Of a stretch of 59,453 nt of DNA, positions 33,765 to 44,786 are shown in pieces. This DNA is from Rugamonas violacea. Its GTDB lineage: Bacteria; Pseudomonadota; Gammaproteobacteria; Burkholderiales; Burkholderiaceae_D. The notes under the pieces were generated by a model that did no database searches, was not told where the DNA came from, and was given only the letters and a program-made list of their open reading frames with translations. Within the stretch, counting starts at the first letter, position 1. Each line of letters opens with the position of its first letter. Both the position numbers and the translations under genes were made by a program. The stretch lies in contig NZ_JAEMNU010000125.1 in the NCBI RefSeq assembly GCF_016461825.1, positions 24,610-84,062 on the forward strand, given 5' to 3'.

Positions 33765-35441
33765 ATGCAAGCCTCCCATTTCACCACGCTGCCCGGCAAG
33801 GCTGGCAAGGCCGACCACGCGCGCCGGCGTGCCGACTGTGGCGCCCTGCCTCCCTTGGCGCTGGCGCTGGCCGCCGCCATGTTGAGCGCATGCGGCGGCA
33901 GCGGCGGCGGCAATAGTCAGGAGGCAGGCAACGTGCTGCTGGCCGGCGCCACCGTGGCCGTCAGCGAGGCCGCCCCGACGGCCGTGAGCGACGGCGCCAC
34001 CGCCATCGGCACGACGCCGGCCAGGCAAGGCGGCTTGGCCTTGGCCGCCGCGCCCGCCATCGCCCCGCTGCCGGTGCCGAACGACGAGGGCGCCGCCTTG
34101 ACCTTCAGCAGCGTCGGCACGATCGACAGCGCCAACCCCTTCTTCAAAGCGCAAGGCAACGGCCGCTCCTGCGCCAGCTGCCACCAGCCCGACAACGGCT
34201 GGAGCATCACGCCGGACGGCCTGGCGCGCCGCTTCGAGGCCAGCGCCGGCCTCGACCCGGTGTTCCGTCCGGTCGACGGCGCCGTCTCGCCGAATGCGGC
34301 CACCGCCACGCTGGCGCAGAAGCGCGTCGCCTACAGCATGCTGCTCAGCAAGGGCCTGGTGCGGGTCGGCCTGCCCTTGCCGGCCAACGCCGAATTCACC
34401 CTGGTCAAGATCGACGATCCCTACCACTATGCCAGCGCCAAGGAGTTGTCGTTGTTCCGCCGGCCGTTGCCGACCACCAACCTGGCCTTTCTCAGCAGCG
34501 TGATGTGGGATGGCCGCGAGACGACGGCCGACCCCGCCTCGACCATGTGCTTGAAGGATGTGCGGCCGGCGCGCTGTTTCGCCGCCATCGACGCCGATTT
34601 GTTGCACCAGTCCAACAGCGCCGTGCGCGGCCACGCCGAGGCGGCGCTGGACCTGAGCGCGGCCGAACAGCGCGCCATCGTCGACTTCGAGAAGACCCTG
34701 TTCACGGCGCAGAGCAGCTCGCTCGCCGCCGGCGGTCTGAGCGAGGGCGGCGCCCTGGGCGGACCGGTGCGGTTGTCGCGCACCGGCTATTACTTCGGCA
34801 TCAACGACGTGCAGGCCGGCGACTACCGCAGCGGCGCGCCGTTCAACCGCAACGCGCTGGACTTGTTCGGCGCCTGGCGCAACCTGGCCAATCCACCGGC
34901 GCCGGCAGCGCCGCCGGGGCGCGGCCGGCCGGCGCCACCACCGCCGGCGCCGTCGGCGCAGAACCTGGCGCGCGCCGCCATCGCCCGTGGCGAGCAAATT
35001 TTCAACAACAAGCCCTTCAACATCAGCGGCGTGGCCGGCTTCAACGACGAGCTGCGTCTGCCCTTGCAGCGCGGCACCTGCAGCAGCTGCCACAACACGC
35101 CCAACGTCGGCAGCCACTCGGTGACGCGGATGTTCAACACCGGCGTGGCGGCCGGCGCGCTGCGCAGCGCCGACATGCCGCTGTACACGCTGCGTAACAA
35201 CGCCACCGGCGAGCTGGTCGACACCAGCGACCCCGGCGCCGCCATGCTCAGCGGGCGCTGGCGCGACATCGGCCGCGTGAAGGTGCCCAGCCTGCGCGGC
35301 ATCGAGTCGCGTTCGCCCTACTTCCACAACGGCTCGGTGCACTTGATCGAGGACGTGGTGGGCTTCTACGACAAACGTTTCCGCATCGCTTACACGGCGC
35401 AGGAGGCGGCCGACCTGGCGGCCTTCCTCAAGGCCCTGTAA
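33765..35441 (+). CDS. Di-heme MauG/cytochrome c peroxidase-like lipoprotein
   Basis: A 558-residue exported protein. The lipobox LSAC (C43) after a hydrophobic stretch (LALALAAAM) predicts a lipoprotein. Two c-type heme motifs are present, CASCH at 136-140 and CSSCH at 439-443, with the peroxidase-like blocks LAFLSSVMWDGRE, KVPSLRGIESRSPYFHNGSV and LIEDVVGFYDKRF. The spacing of about 300 residues fits the MauG/CCP superfamily, larger than the standard 330-residue CCP. A poly-Pro insertion lies around 385-405. The ATG at 33765 follows AGGAG. It probably reduces peroxide or oxidises a periplasmic partner. The divergent BaeSR-like system may regulate it. Confidence 0.88.
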   Translation: MQASHFTTLPGKAGKADHARRRADCGALPPLALALAAAMLSACGGSGGGNSQEAGNVLLAGATVAVSEAAPTAVSDGATAIGTTPARQGGLALAAAPAIAPLPVPNDEGAALTFSSVGTIDSANPFFKAQGNGRSCASCHQPDNGWSITPDGLARRFEASAGLDPVFRPVDGAVSPNAATATLAQKRVAYSMLLSKGLVRVGLPLPANAEFTLVKIDDPYHYASAKELSLFRRPLPTTNLAFLSSVMWDGRETTADPASTMCLKDVRPARCFAAIDADLLHQSNSAVRGHAEAALDLSAAEQRAIVDFEKTLFTAQSSSLAAGGLSEGGALGGPVRLSRTGYYFGINDVQAGDYRSGAPFNRNALDLFGAWRNLANPPAPAAPPGRGRPAPPPPAPSAQNLARAAIARGEQIFNNKPFNISGVAGFNDELRLPLQRGTCSSCHNTPNVGSHSVTRMFNTGVAAGALRSADMPLYTLRNNATGELVDTSDPGAAMLSGRWRDIGRVKVPSLRGIESRSPYFHNGSVHLIEDVVGFYDKRFRIAYTAQEAADLAAFLKAL

Positions 35442-35450
35442 GCCGCGCAT

Positions 35451-35474
35451 CCGGCCGCCATGCGCGGCGGCCGG
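35451..35474 (+). terminator. Rho-independent-type terminator after the di-heme gene
   Basis: CCGGCCGCC (35451-35459), six-base loop, GGCGGCCGG (35466-35474), then CGCTTGATTTGT, a partly T-rich tail. It begins 10 bases after the stop. Confidence 0.65.
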
Positions 35475-35477
35475 CGC

Positions 35478-35491
35478 TTGATTTGTATCAA
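35478..35491 (+). promoter_or_regulatory. Perfect FNR/Anr-type box
   Basis: TTGATTTGTATCAA matches the consensus TTGAT-N4-ATCAA exactly. Its centre is about 119 bases before the start codon of the hybrid kinase. This position would suit activation of a transcript starting about 41 bases downstream of the box centre. Confidence 0.65.
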
Positions 35492-35603
35492 TTAACATGG
35501 TGAAGGGGCGTGCAAGCTTTGCCCGGGCGCAGGAAAACAAGGGATTACAAATCCTTCCAGCAATGTTAATGTGTGCTGCATCAAGCCCCCCCTGCCCTCG
35601 CTC

Positions 35604-39014
<3,411 letters not shown>

Positions 39015-39174
39015 CCGATCATAGACGCGCCGGCTTGCCCGATAAAATCAACGTTCGATAGCGCACAGACCTTGTTCACGGGAGCGCCCACCATCATGGC
39101 TTGCGTCGGTGTTCCGGGCGCCAACGCCCCAGACCGCAGCGTTCATCGGCCCGGGTATACTCGTGAGGCCGGCC

Positions 39175-40299
39175 ATGATGCATGAATTTTTGATCGCAAA
39201 CCGAACTGAACTTGAGCGGCGTTGTCGAGATAAAGTGTCTGCCCGTCCCGATAGATCGCCTAACAGACAGCAGCTGGAACAAGGTATTCCCAAATTTTTA
39301 GACCAGCTCATCCGCACCCTCCAGGCGGAAAGCGAGGGTGCGCTCGCCCAAGCCTTGGCGGTGTCAGGCCCCGCCGCCGGCGATCCCTACCGCATCGCTG
39401 AACTCGGCGTGTCTGCCGGCATTCATGGCGCGGATCTTTTGACGCTGGGATATTCGATCAACGAGGTCGTCCATGATTACGGCGACTTGTGCCAAGCGGT
39501 GTCGGACCTCTCCATGGACCTCGATGAGAAATTTGAGATCAGCGAGTTTCGCACACTAAATCGATGCCTTGACAATGGCATCGCCGATGCGGTGACGGCG
39601 TTTAGCGAACATCGCGACGTGGCAATCGCCGACGAGCAAGCGTTGGAGACCAATGAACGTTTGGGGTTTTTCGCGCATGAACTGCGCAATCATTTGAACA
39701 CCGCGATGCTCGCGTTGGCGGCCATCAAATCGGGCAGCGTCGGCTTGGGCGGTCCAACCGGAGCGGTTTTGGACCGCAGCCTGATTGGTCTTCGTCGACT
39801 GATTGACCGTTCCCTCGCCGAAGTCCGGATTGGCCCCGGCATGACTCTGCACCGCTCGGTGTTCAGCCTGGCGCACTTTATCGGCGAGATGAAATATTCC
39901 GCCGCTCTTGAGGCTGAGCTGCTTGATTGCGGATTTAATGTTGAGCCTATCTCTCCGGTCCTGATGGTGGACGTCGATAAGGATCTGCTGTTCTCAGCTC
40001 TCGGCAACCTGTTACAAAACGCGTTCAAATTCAGCGGCAAAGGCGGCGCCGTGACGCTCAGCGTGGACACGCAGGAAGACCGGATTCGGATCAGGGTGAA
40101 AGACAGCGGCCCCGGTCTGAGCGCGGAGTCCGCGCACAATATGTTCCTGCCTTTCACGCAGAGCGGAAGCAATCGGAATGGCCTCGGACTGGGCCTCTCC
40201 ATCGCCCGGCGCAGTGTCGAGGCCAATGGCGGACTGCTCATAGTTGAAAGCAAGCTCGGCGACGGCTGCGTGTTCGTCATCGATTTGCCTCGCAGATAG
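39175..40299 (+). CDS. Soluble sensor histidine kinase with RsbR-like N-terminal domain
   Basis: A 374-residue cytoplasmic kinase without membrane segments. Residues 1 to about 150 are helical (FLIANRTELERRCRDKVSAR, GADLLTLGYSINEVVHDYGD), resembling the RsbR/RsbRD-type N-domain that occurs on some kinases. The phospho-His is in LGFFAHELRNHLNTAMLAL. The ATPase domain has N-box LLFSALGNLLQNAFKFSGKG, then VKDSGPGLS and GLGLGLSIARRSVEANGG. Start taken at ATG 39175 (MMHEF); ATG 39178 and an upstream 39109 are possible. The base composition is lower in GC than the preceding kinase gene, which may mean separate origin. No adjacent response regulator. Confidence 0.88.
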   Translation: MMHEFLIANRTELERRCRDKVSARPDRSPNRQQLEQGIPKFLDQLIRTLQAESEGALAQALAVSGPAAGDPYRIAELGVSAGIHGADLLTLGYSINEVVHDYGDLCQAVSDLSMDLDEKFEISEFRTLNRCLDNGIADAVTAFSEHRDVAIADEQALETNERLGFFAHELRNHLNTAMLALAAIKSGSVGLGGPTGAVLDRSLIGLRRLIDRSLAEVRIGPGMTLHRSVFSLAHFIGEMKYSAALEAELLDCGFNVEPISPVLMVDVDKDLLFSALGNLLQNAFKFSGKGGAVTLSVDTQEDRIRIRVKDSGPGLSAESAHNMFLPFTQSGSNRNGLGLGLSIARRSVEANGGLLIVESKLGDGCVFVIDLPRR

Positions 40300-40366
40300 G
40301 ATTCATGAGATGCGCTCGGCCTGTGGCCGTAGCGCCGTCCGTCTTGCCGCCCGCCGGCGGCGCGGC

Positions 40367-41134
40367 TTACTGGCTCTGCTGCAGGCTGCGGCCGTTGAGC
40401 GCCTGCACCGGCCGGGCGTTCATCGGATACAGCTTGCGGAAGGTGGCCAGCTGGTCCTTGGAGATCTCCAGCGGCTGCTTCAGCACCTGCCAGCGCACGC
40501 CCTCGCTGCACGGCGGCGTGGTCAGCGAGCCCATGAAGGCGTAGTAGCCCTGGGCGGCCGGCAGCAGGTCGGCCGGATTCAGCGGCTCGGCCAGCTCGGC
40601 CTTGCCGTCGGCCTGCCTGGGCATCTTGGCGAAGACCTTCTTCAGCAGCGGGTTTTCCTTGCCCTCGCTAAACAGCACGGCCACCACCGCCAGCTTGCCT
40701 TCGGCGTTCTTGTGGACCATGTGGGCCACCAGCGGATAGGCCTTGCCGTTGACCTTTTCCTCGCTCGGCGTGTGGAAATGGAATTGCAGCAGCTTGTAGT
40801 CGGCGCCGCCCAGCTTGGCGCTGTTGCCGTCGCCGACGTTGACCTGGATGGTGTGGCCGTTGTTGACCACCTCGGCGCGGCCGGCGGCGTAGCTGAAGCC
40901 CAGCGCCGGCAGCTCGGCCTTGGCGGCGTCGCGGATGTCGATCGGCGATTGCTCCTTGCCCAGCTTGCACGAGGCGAAGTCGGGCTGCAGCTCGCTCCAG
41001 TGGGCCGGATCGCCGTGGCCGCTATAGCTCCAGTGGGCCGGCTTGGCGTCGTGCGGCTTGTCCGCGCTCAGGGTTGGGTGGGCATAGGCGAGCGCGCAGA
41101 TGGCCAGCGTGGCCGGAATGATCGATTGTTTCAT
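40367..41134 (-). CDS. Alpha-type carbonic anhydrase, periplasmic
   Basis: A 255-residue alpha-carbonic anhydrase, hydrating CO2 to bicarbonate. The signal peptide MKQSIIPATLAICALAYAHPTLSA exports it. Zinc ligands H119 and H121 are in LLQFHFHTPSE and H138 in VAHMVHK. EQSPIDI and LTTPPCSEGV are family motifs; C56 and the Cys in TPPC form the disulfide usual in bacterial enzymes. ATG 41134 is preceded by GGAGACAAGC. It converges with the soluble kinase gene and diverges from the ABC-type binding protein. No bicarbonate transporter is adjacent. Confidence 0.95.
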   Translation of the reverse strand: MKQSIIPATLAICALAYAHPTLSADKPHDAKPAHWSYSGHGDPAHWSELQPDFASCKLGKEQSPIDIRDAAKAELPALGFSYAAGRAEVVNNGHTIQVNVGDGNSAKLGGADYKLLQFHFHTPSEEKVNGKAYPLVAHMVHKNAEGKLAVVAVLFSEGKENPLLKKVFAKMPRQADGKAELAEPLNPADLLPAAQGYYAFMGSLTTPPCSEGVRWQVLKQPLEISKDQLATFRKLYPMNARPVQALNGRSLQQSQ

Positions 41135-41498
41135 GCTTGTCTCCTGTGTGTTCTGGCTGGCCCCGAGGCGATTGCCGGGGTGGGCCAGCCATGGTAGCAA
41201 ACGGCGGCCGCGCGTTTCTCACCAAATCCCACAGTGCCGGCCAAGCCGGTGCGGATGGTCGAAAACTGTGGCGAAAACGCCGCAGTGGCGACGCGGCAGG
41301 CGCGCCGCTGCCGTCGCGCCGCCCTTGTTGGTCCACACATGGCCCGCCAGACGTGCCGATTGGCTCGCCAGGGCTAGTCGAACATTGCCATAGTTGCATG
41401 TTTGTCTGGTCTAATCAACACAACGGCCGCCGCCGCGCGCCAGCAAGGCGCCGCCGCGCCCGGCCTCCCACCCACCGCCTGGAACAACACGGACAACC
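41135..41498. other. 364-base divergent intergenic region
   Basis: Between carbonic anhydrase (minus) and the ABC-type binding protein (plus). No convincing gene, palindrome or terminator found; it must hold the two promoters. Open frames crossing it lack ribosome sites and homology. Confidence 0.5.
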
Positions 41499-42575
41499 AT
41501 GCAAAAAATCGCTGCAATCTGCACGCTGGCGCTCGCCGCCGGCACCCTTCCCGCCCAAGCCTTCGAGCCGCTGGCCGCCGATTCGATGGAGGAGGCCCGC
41601 ACCTTCAAGATCGAAGTGCTGCAAGTGACCGACATCGAGCCCTACCAGGAATCGCTGAACGGTTTCCTCGCCGCGCTGCGCAGCAACGAGCTCATCGAGG
41701 GCAAGAACCTGCTCGTGCATCGCGTCAAGATCGATTTCGATATGGAAAAAGGCGGTTTCTGGAGCCGGCTCGGCGTGCTGCTGCGCATACGCAACGAGGC
41801 GAGCCGCATCGTCGAGGCCAAGCCCGACCTGGTGCTGACCATCGGCACGCCGGCCACCAAGTATGCCCGCGGCATCCTGGAGGACGCCCACATCCCGCTG
41901 GTGTTCACCGCCGTGGCCAATCCGCAGGACGCCGGCTGCGTCTCGCTGAGCGACGCCGGCCCGGGCGTCACCGGCTCCACGCTGTACAGCAACATGGGCG
42001 AGTCGGTGAAGGTGGTGCAACAACTGTTCCCCGAGGTGCGGCGCATCGGCATGGTCCACACCGACGATGAGAACGGCGTCGCCCACGTTGCCGCCGCCAG
42101 CGCCAGCGCCGGCCAGGCCGGCATGGCGGTGAGCGCGCGCCTGATCAGCAAGAACGACAGCATCGTGCCGACGCTCAAGGCGCTGTACGACCAGGGCCAG
42201 GGCGTGCAGATGTTCGCCGTGCCGCTGGATACCTACTACGGCCTGCACCGCTACGAGGCGGCCACCGACCTGGGCGAGTTCGGCGCCGCCCACCAACTGC
42301 CGGTGGTGACCCTGGCGATGGTGCGGGTGCCGGGTGCCGTGCTGTACGTCGGCTCCGACTTCACCCAGGTGGGCAATCTGGCCGGCATCCAGGCCAGCAA
42401 GATCCTCAAGCGCCGCACCAAGCCGGATGTGTTGCCGATCCTGCGGCAGGAAACGCCGACCGTGCTGATCGACCCGGAGCGGGCGGCGGCGCTGCATATT
42501 TCCTTGCCGACGGCTTTTCTCGCGCACAAGAGCGTGGGGAAGAATGGGTTCTGGCAGATTGATCTGGCCAAGTAG
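41499..42575 (+). CDS. ABC transporter substrate-binding protein (PF04392-like)
   Basis: A 358-residue exported binding protein. The signal peptide MQKIAAICTLALAAGTLPAQA precedes a two-lobe fold: YQESLNGFLAALRSNELIEG, PDLVLTIGTPATKYARGILE, IPLVFTAVANPQDAG, ITG-like SGxTLYSNMGES and VVTLAMVRVPGAVLYVG. This order is typical of the ABC_sub_bind family (tryptophan/tyrosine-like binding proteins) in which many members lack nearby permeases. No ATPase or permease gene follows; the next segment is palindromic repeats. It could serve as a sensor partner for a kinase or feed an unlinked transporter. The ATG at 41499 has weak upstream support. Confidence 0.85.
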   Translation: MQKIAAICTLALAAGTLPAQAFEPLAADSMEEARTFKIEVLQVTDIEPYQESLNGFLAALRSNELIEGKNLLVHRVKIDFDMEKGGFWSRLGVLLRIRNEASRIVEAKPDLVLTIGTPATKYARGILEDAHIPLVFTAVANPQDAGCVSLSDAGPGVTGSTLYSNMGESVKVVQQLFPEVRRIGMVHTDDENGVAHVAAASASAGQAGMAVSARLISKNDSIVPTLKALYDQGQGVQMFAVPLDTYYGLHRYEAATDLGEFGAAHQLPVVTLAMVRVPGAVLYVGSDFTQVGNLAGIQASKILKRRTKPDVLPILRQETPTVLIDPERAAALHISLPTAFLAHKSVGKNGFWQIDLAK

Positions 42576-42600
42576 GGGGCCGGCGCGCACGTTGAGGGAG

Positions 42601-42810
42601 CTCATGCGGGGTATGGCGGGAACTCATGCGGGGCATGAGTTCCCGCCTGCGCGGGAACGACGGGGTTGGGACTTAGGATGGACTTAAGGCCACCTCTAAA
42701 AACCCGTCATTCCCGCGTAGGCGGGAATCCATACCCCGCATGCCCATTGGCTCAGCATGGGTTCCCGCCTGCGCGGGAACGACGGGGTTGGGACTTAGGA
42801 TGGACTTAAG
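42601..42810. repeat. Three palindromes with a 50-bp direct duplication
   Basis: Palindromes at 42639-42658, 42709-42728 (A/T-ended variant, inverted) and 42761-42780. A 50-bp stretch starting with the palindrome is repeated exactly at 42639-42688 and 42761-42810; its tail reads GGTTGGGACTTAGGATGGAC. Upstream, 42601-42638 holds a degenerate pair of the GGGAACTCATGCGGGG unit seen at 4301. The cluster lies between the binding-protein gene and czcI. Confidence 0.9.
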
Positions 42811-42870
42811 CGCGGCGCCGTTTGGCGGCCGCATTGGCGCGCCGGCGACAATGCGGCTACAATCTCGCCC

Positions 42871-43218
42871 ATGCGCCGTTTCCTGATCATTTTGCTGTTG
42901 CTGATCCTACCGTGCCAGGTCACCCTGGCGGCGGTGGATCTGTGCTGCGGCTTCGATCGGACCACGCGCCACCAACCCTGCGCCGTCGAGGCGCAGGAGA
43001 ACCTGGACCTGTCCAAGCCGCACAGCAGCGTCAATTCACCGATCGACGCCCACTGCGCCCTGTGCTTCCTGGGCAGCATCAGCATCATGTCCGCGCCGAC
43101 CGTGCGCAAGCTGCCGCAGCAGCTGGAACACAGCGCCGCCGTCGCTTCCGCGCGCGTCCAATTCGCCTCCCACGCCGCACCGCGTCCCGAACGGCCGCAA
43201 TGGCAGCCTGCCGTCTGA
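42871..43218 (+). CDS. czcI: Small periplasmic CzcI-like protein
   Basis: A 115-residue secreted protein with signal peptide MRRFLIILLLLILPCQVTLA. The mature part has several Cys and His residues (DLCCGFD, HQPCAVE, SPIDAHCALCFLG) and ends in a Pro/Arg/Gln-rich tail. Size, signal peptide opening (MRRFLxIxLLxLLP) and place directly before czcCBA match CzcI, a small periplasmic protein of unclear regulatory role at metal-efflux loci. The call rests mainly on position and leader; sequence similarity could not be scored. It starts at ATG 42871; no strong ribosome site is visible. Confidence 0.65.
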   Translation: MRRFLIILLLLILPCQVTLAAVDLCCGFDRTTRHQPCAVEAQENLDLSKPHSSVNSPIDAHCALCFLGSISIMSAPTVRKLPQQLEHSAAVASARVQFASHAAPRPERPQWQPAV

Positions 43219-43334
43219 CCCGGCAAGCGGCCCCTTTTTTCCTGTATTTGTTGTCACTGCCACCACGGTTATAGAACCGCTGGTGCGCACGCCGCTGTGC
43301 CGGATTCCCTCGTCTTTCATTCACGGAGAATTCG

Positions 43335-44786
43335 ATGCAAGCATTATTCTGGCCCCTGGGCTTGGCGACCGTGCTCGCCTTGCCGGCGGCCGCACAGGGC
43401 GCCAACACGCCCGCCCCACCTTCACCTTCGCCGATACTGGCGTCGGCCACCCTGGCCATCCCGACCACCCTGGCCATCCCGACCACCCTGGCCATCCCGA
43501 CCACCCCGGCCACCCCGGCCATCCCGGCCACTTTGGCCATCCCGGCCACTTTGGCCACCCCGGCCACTTTGGCCACTCTGGCCACGCCGGCCCTCGCCCC
43601 ACCAGTCTCGGCCAGCACTGTGCTCAGTCTGGCGCAAGCCCTGGCGCTGGCCTTGCGCGCCAGTCCCGATCTGGCCGCCGCCACGCATGAGGTCGGCGCC
43701 GCCGACGGCGCCCTGCGCCAAGCCGGCGCGGCGCCCAACCCCGAGCTGTCGCTGACCATGGAGGACCAACAGGCCGCCACGCGCAGCACCACCCTGCAAT
43801 GGAGCCAACCGCTGGAGACCGGCGGCAAGCGCGCCGCCCGCGTCGCCGTGGCCTCACTCGGCCGCGACAGCGCCGAGGCGGCACTGGCCGCGCGGCGCGC
43901 CAGCGTGGGCGGCGCCGTCATGGCCGACTTCGCCCAGGTGCAACTGGCGCAGGAGCGCGCCCGGCTCGGCCTGGCCGCCCTGGTACTGGCGCGCCAGGCC
44001 AGCGCCGCCGCCGCCAAGCGCGTCGCCGCCGGCAAGATCTCGCCGGTGGAGGAAAGCAAGGCACGCGTCGCCGAGGCCGGCGTGCGCCTGGCGCTGAGCC
44101 AGGCCAACGCCGAGCTGCTGCGCGCGCGCGGCCGTCTGGCCGCCAACTGGGGCGCGACGACGGCAGCGTTCGCCAGCGTCGAGACGGCCATGCCGGACTT
44201 GGCGCCGCTGCCCACGCTGGCGCAACTGGCGGCGCGTTTGGAACAGGCGCCGCAAATGGCGCGGGCGCGCAGCGAAATGGCGCGCAGCCAGGCCGAGCTG
44301 CGGCTGCAGCAGGCGCGCCGCGCGCCCGACGTCACCTTGATCCTGGGCGCCAAGCGCAACGCCGAGCTGGGCCGCAACCAGGCGATTCTCGGCCTGTCCG
44401 TGCCGCTGCCGCTGTTCGACCGCAACCAGGGCAATGTGCAGGCCGCCGCCAGCCGCAGCGAACAGGCGCGTAGCGAGCTCGACGCCACCGTCGTGCGCCT
44501 GCACAACCAGTTGCAGGCGGCGCACGGCAGTTGGCGCAGCGCCACCGAGCAGGCCGAGCTGTACCGCAGCGAGATCCTGCCCGGCGCCAACAGCGCCTAC
44601 GCCGCCGCCGTCAAGGGTTTCGAGTTCGGCAAGTTCAGCTTCCTCGACGTGCTGGACGCCCAACGCACCCTGTTCGACGCCCAGAGCGGCTACCTGCGCG
44701 CCCTTACCGATATCCGCCTGGCCTACGCCGACCTGCATGGTCTGCTCGGCGGCGCCCCCAATACCTTGTCTGCGGAGCAGCCATGA
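43335..44786 (+). CDS. czcC: TolC-like outer-membrane factor CzcC
   Basis: A 483-residue outer-membrane channel component of a Czc-type tripartite pump. The signal peptide is MQALFWPLGLATVLALPAAA. Residues about 39-86 are a Pro/Thr/Ala/Leu repeat (LAIPTT and related six-residue units). The TolC-family body follows: LSLAQALALALRASPDLAAA, QWSQPLETGGKRAARVAVAS, ILGLSVPLPLFDRNQGNVQA, KGFEFGKFSFLDVLDAQRTL. ATG 43335 follows GGAGAATTCG. The stop overlaps the start of czcB by four bases (ATGA). The N-terminal repeat is extra compared with ordinary CzcC. Confidence 0.92.
   Translation: MQALFWPLGLATVLALPAAAQGANTPAPPSPSPILASATLAIPTTLAIPTTLAIPTTPATPAIPATLAIPATLATPATLATLATPALAPPVSASTVLSLAQALALALRASPDLAAATHEVGAADGALRQAGAAPNPELSLTMEDQQAATRSTTLQWSQPLETGGKRAARVAVASLGRDSAEAALAARRASVGGAVMADFAQVQLAQERARLGLAALVLARQASAAAAKRVAAGKISPVEESKARVAEAGVRLALSQANAELLRARGRLAANWGATTAAFASVETAMPDLAPLPTLAQLAARLEQAPQMARARSEMARSQAELRLQQARRAPDVTLILGAKRNAELGRNQAILGLSVPLPLFDRNQGNVQAAASRSEQARSELDATVVRLHNQLQAAHGSWRSATEQAELYRSEILPGANSAYAAAVKGFEFGKFSFLDVLDAQRTLFDAQSGYLRALTDIRLAYADLHGLLGGAPNTLSAEQP
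43451..43590. repeat. Minisatellite in czcC, 18-bp and 9-bp units
   Basis: Three exact 18-bp units beginning CCTGGCCATCCCGACCAC at 43451, 43469 and 43487, then about ten 9-bp variants of CCCGGCCAC to 43590. Unit lengths are multiples of three, so copy changes keep the frame and only vary the N-terminal linker. Confidence 0.9.

Noticed and set aside
43321..43602. Frame rich in Gly-Trp-Pro repeats opposite czcC
   Set aside because: Mirror image of the czcC minisatellite; no start signal or homology.
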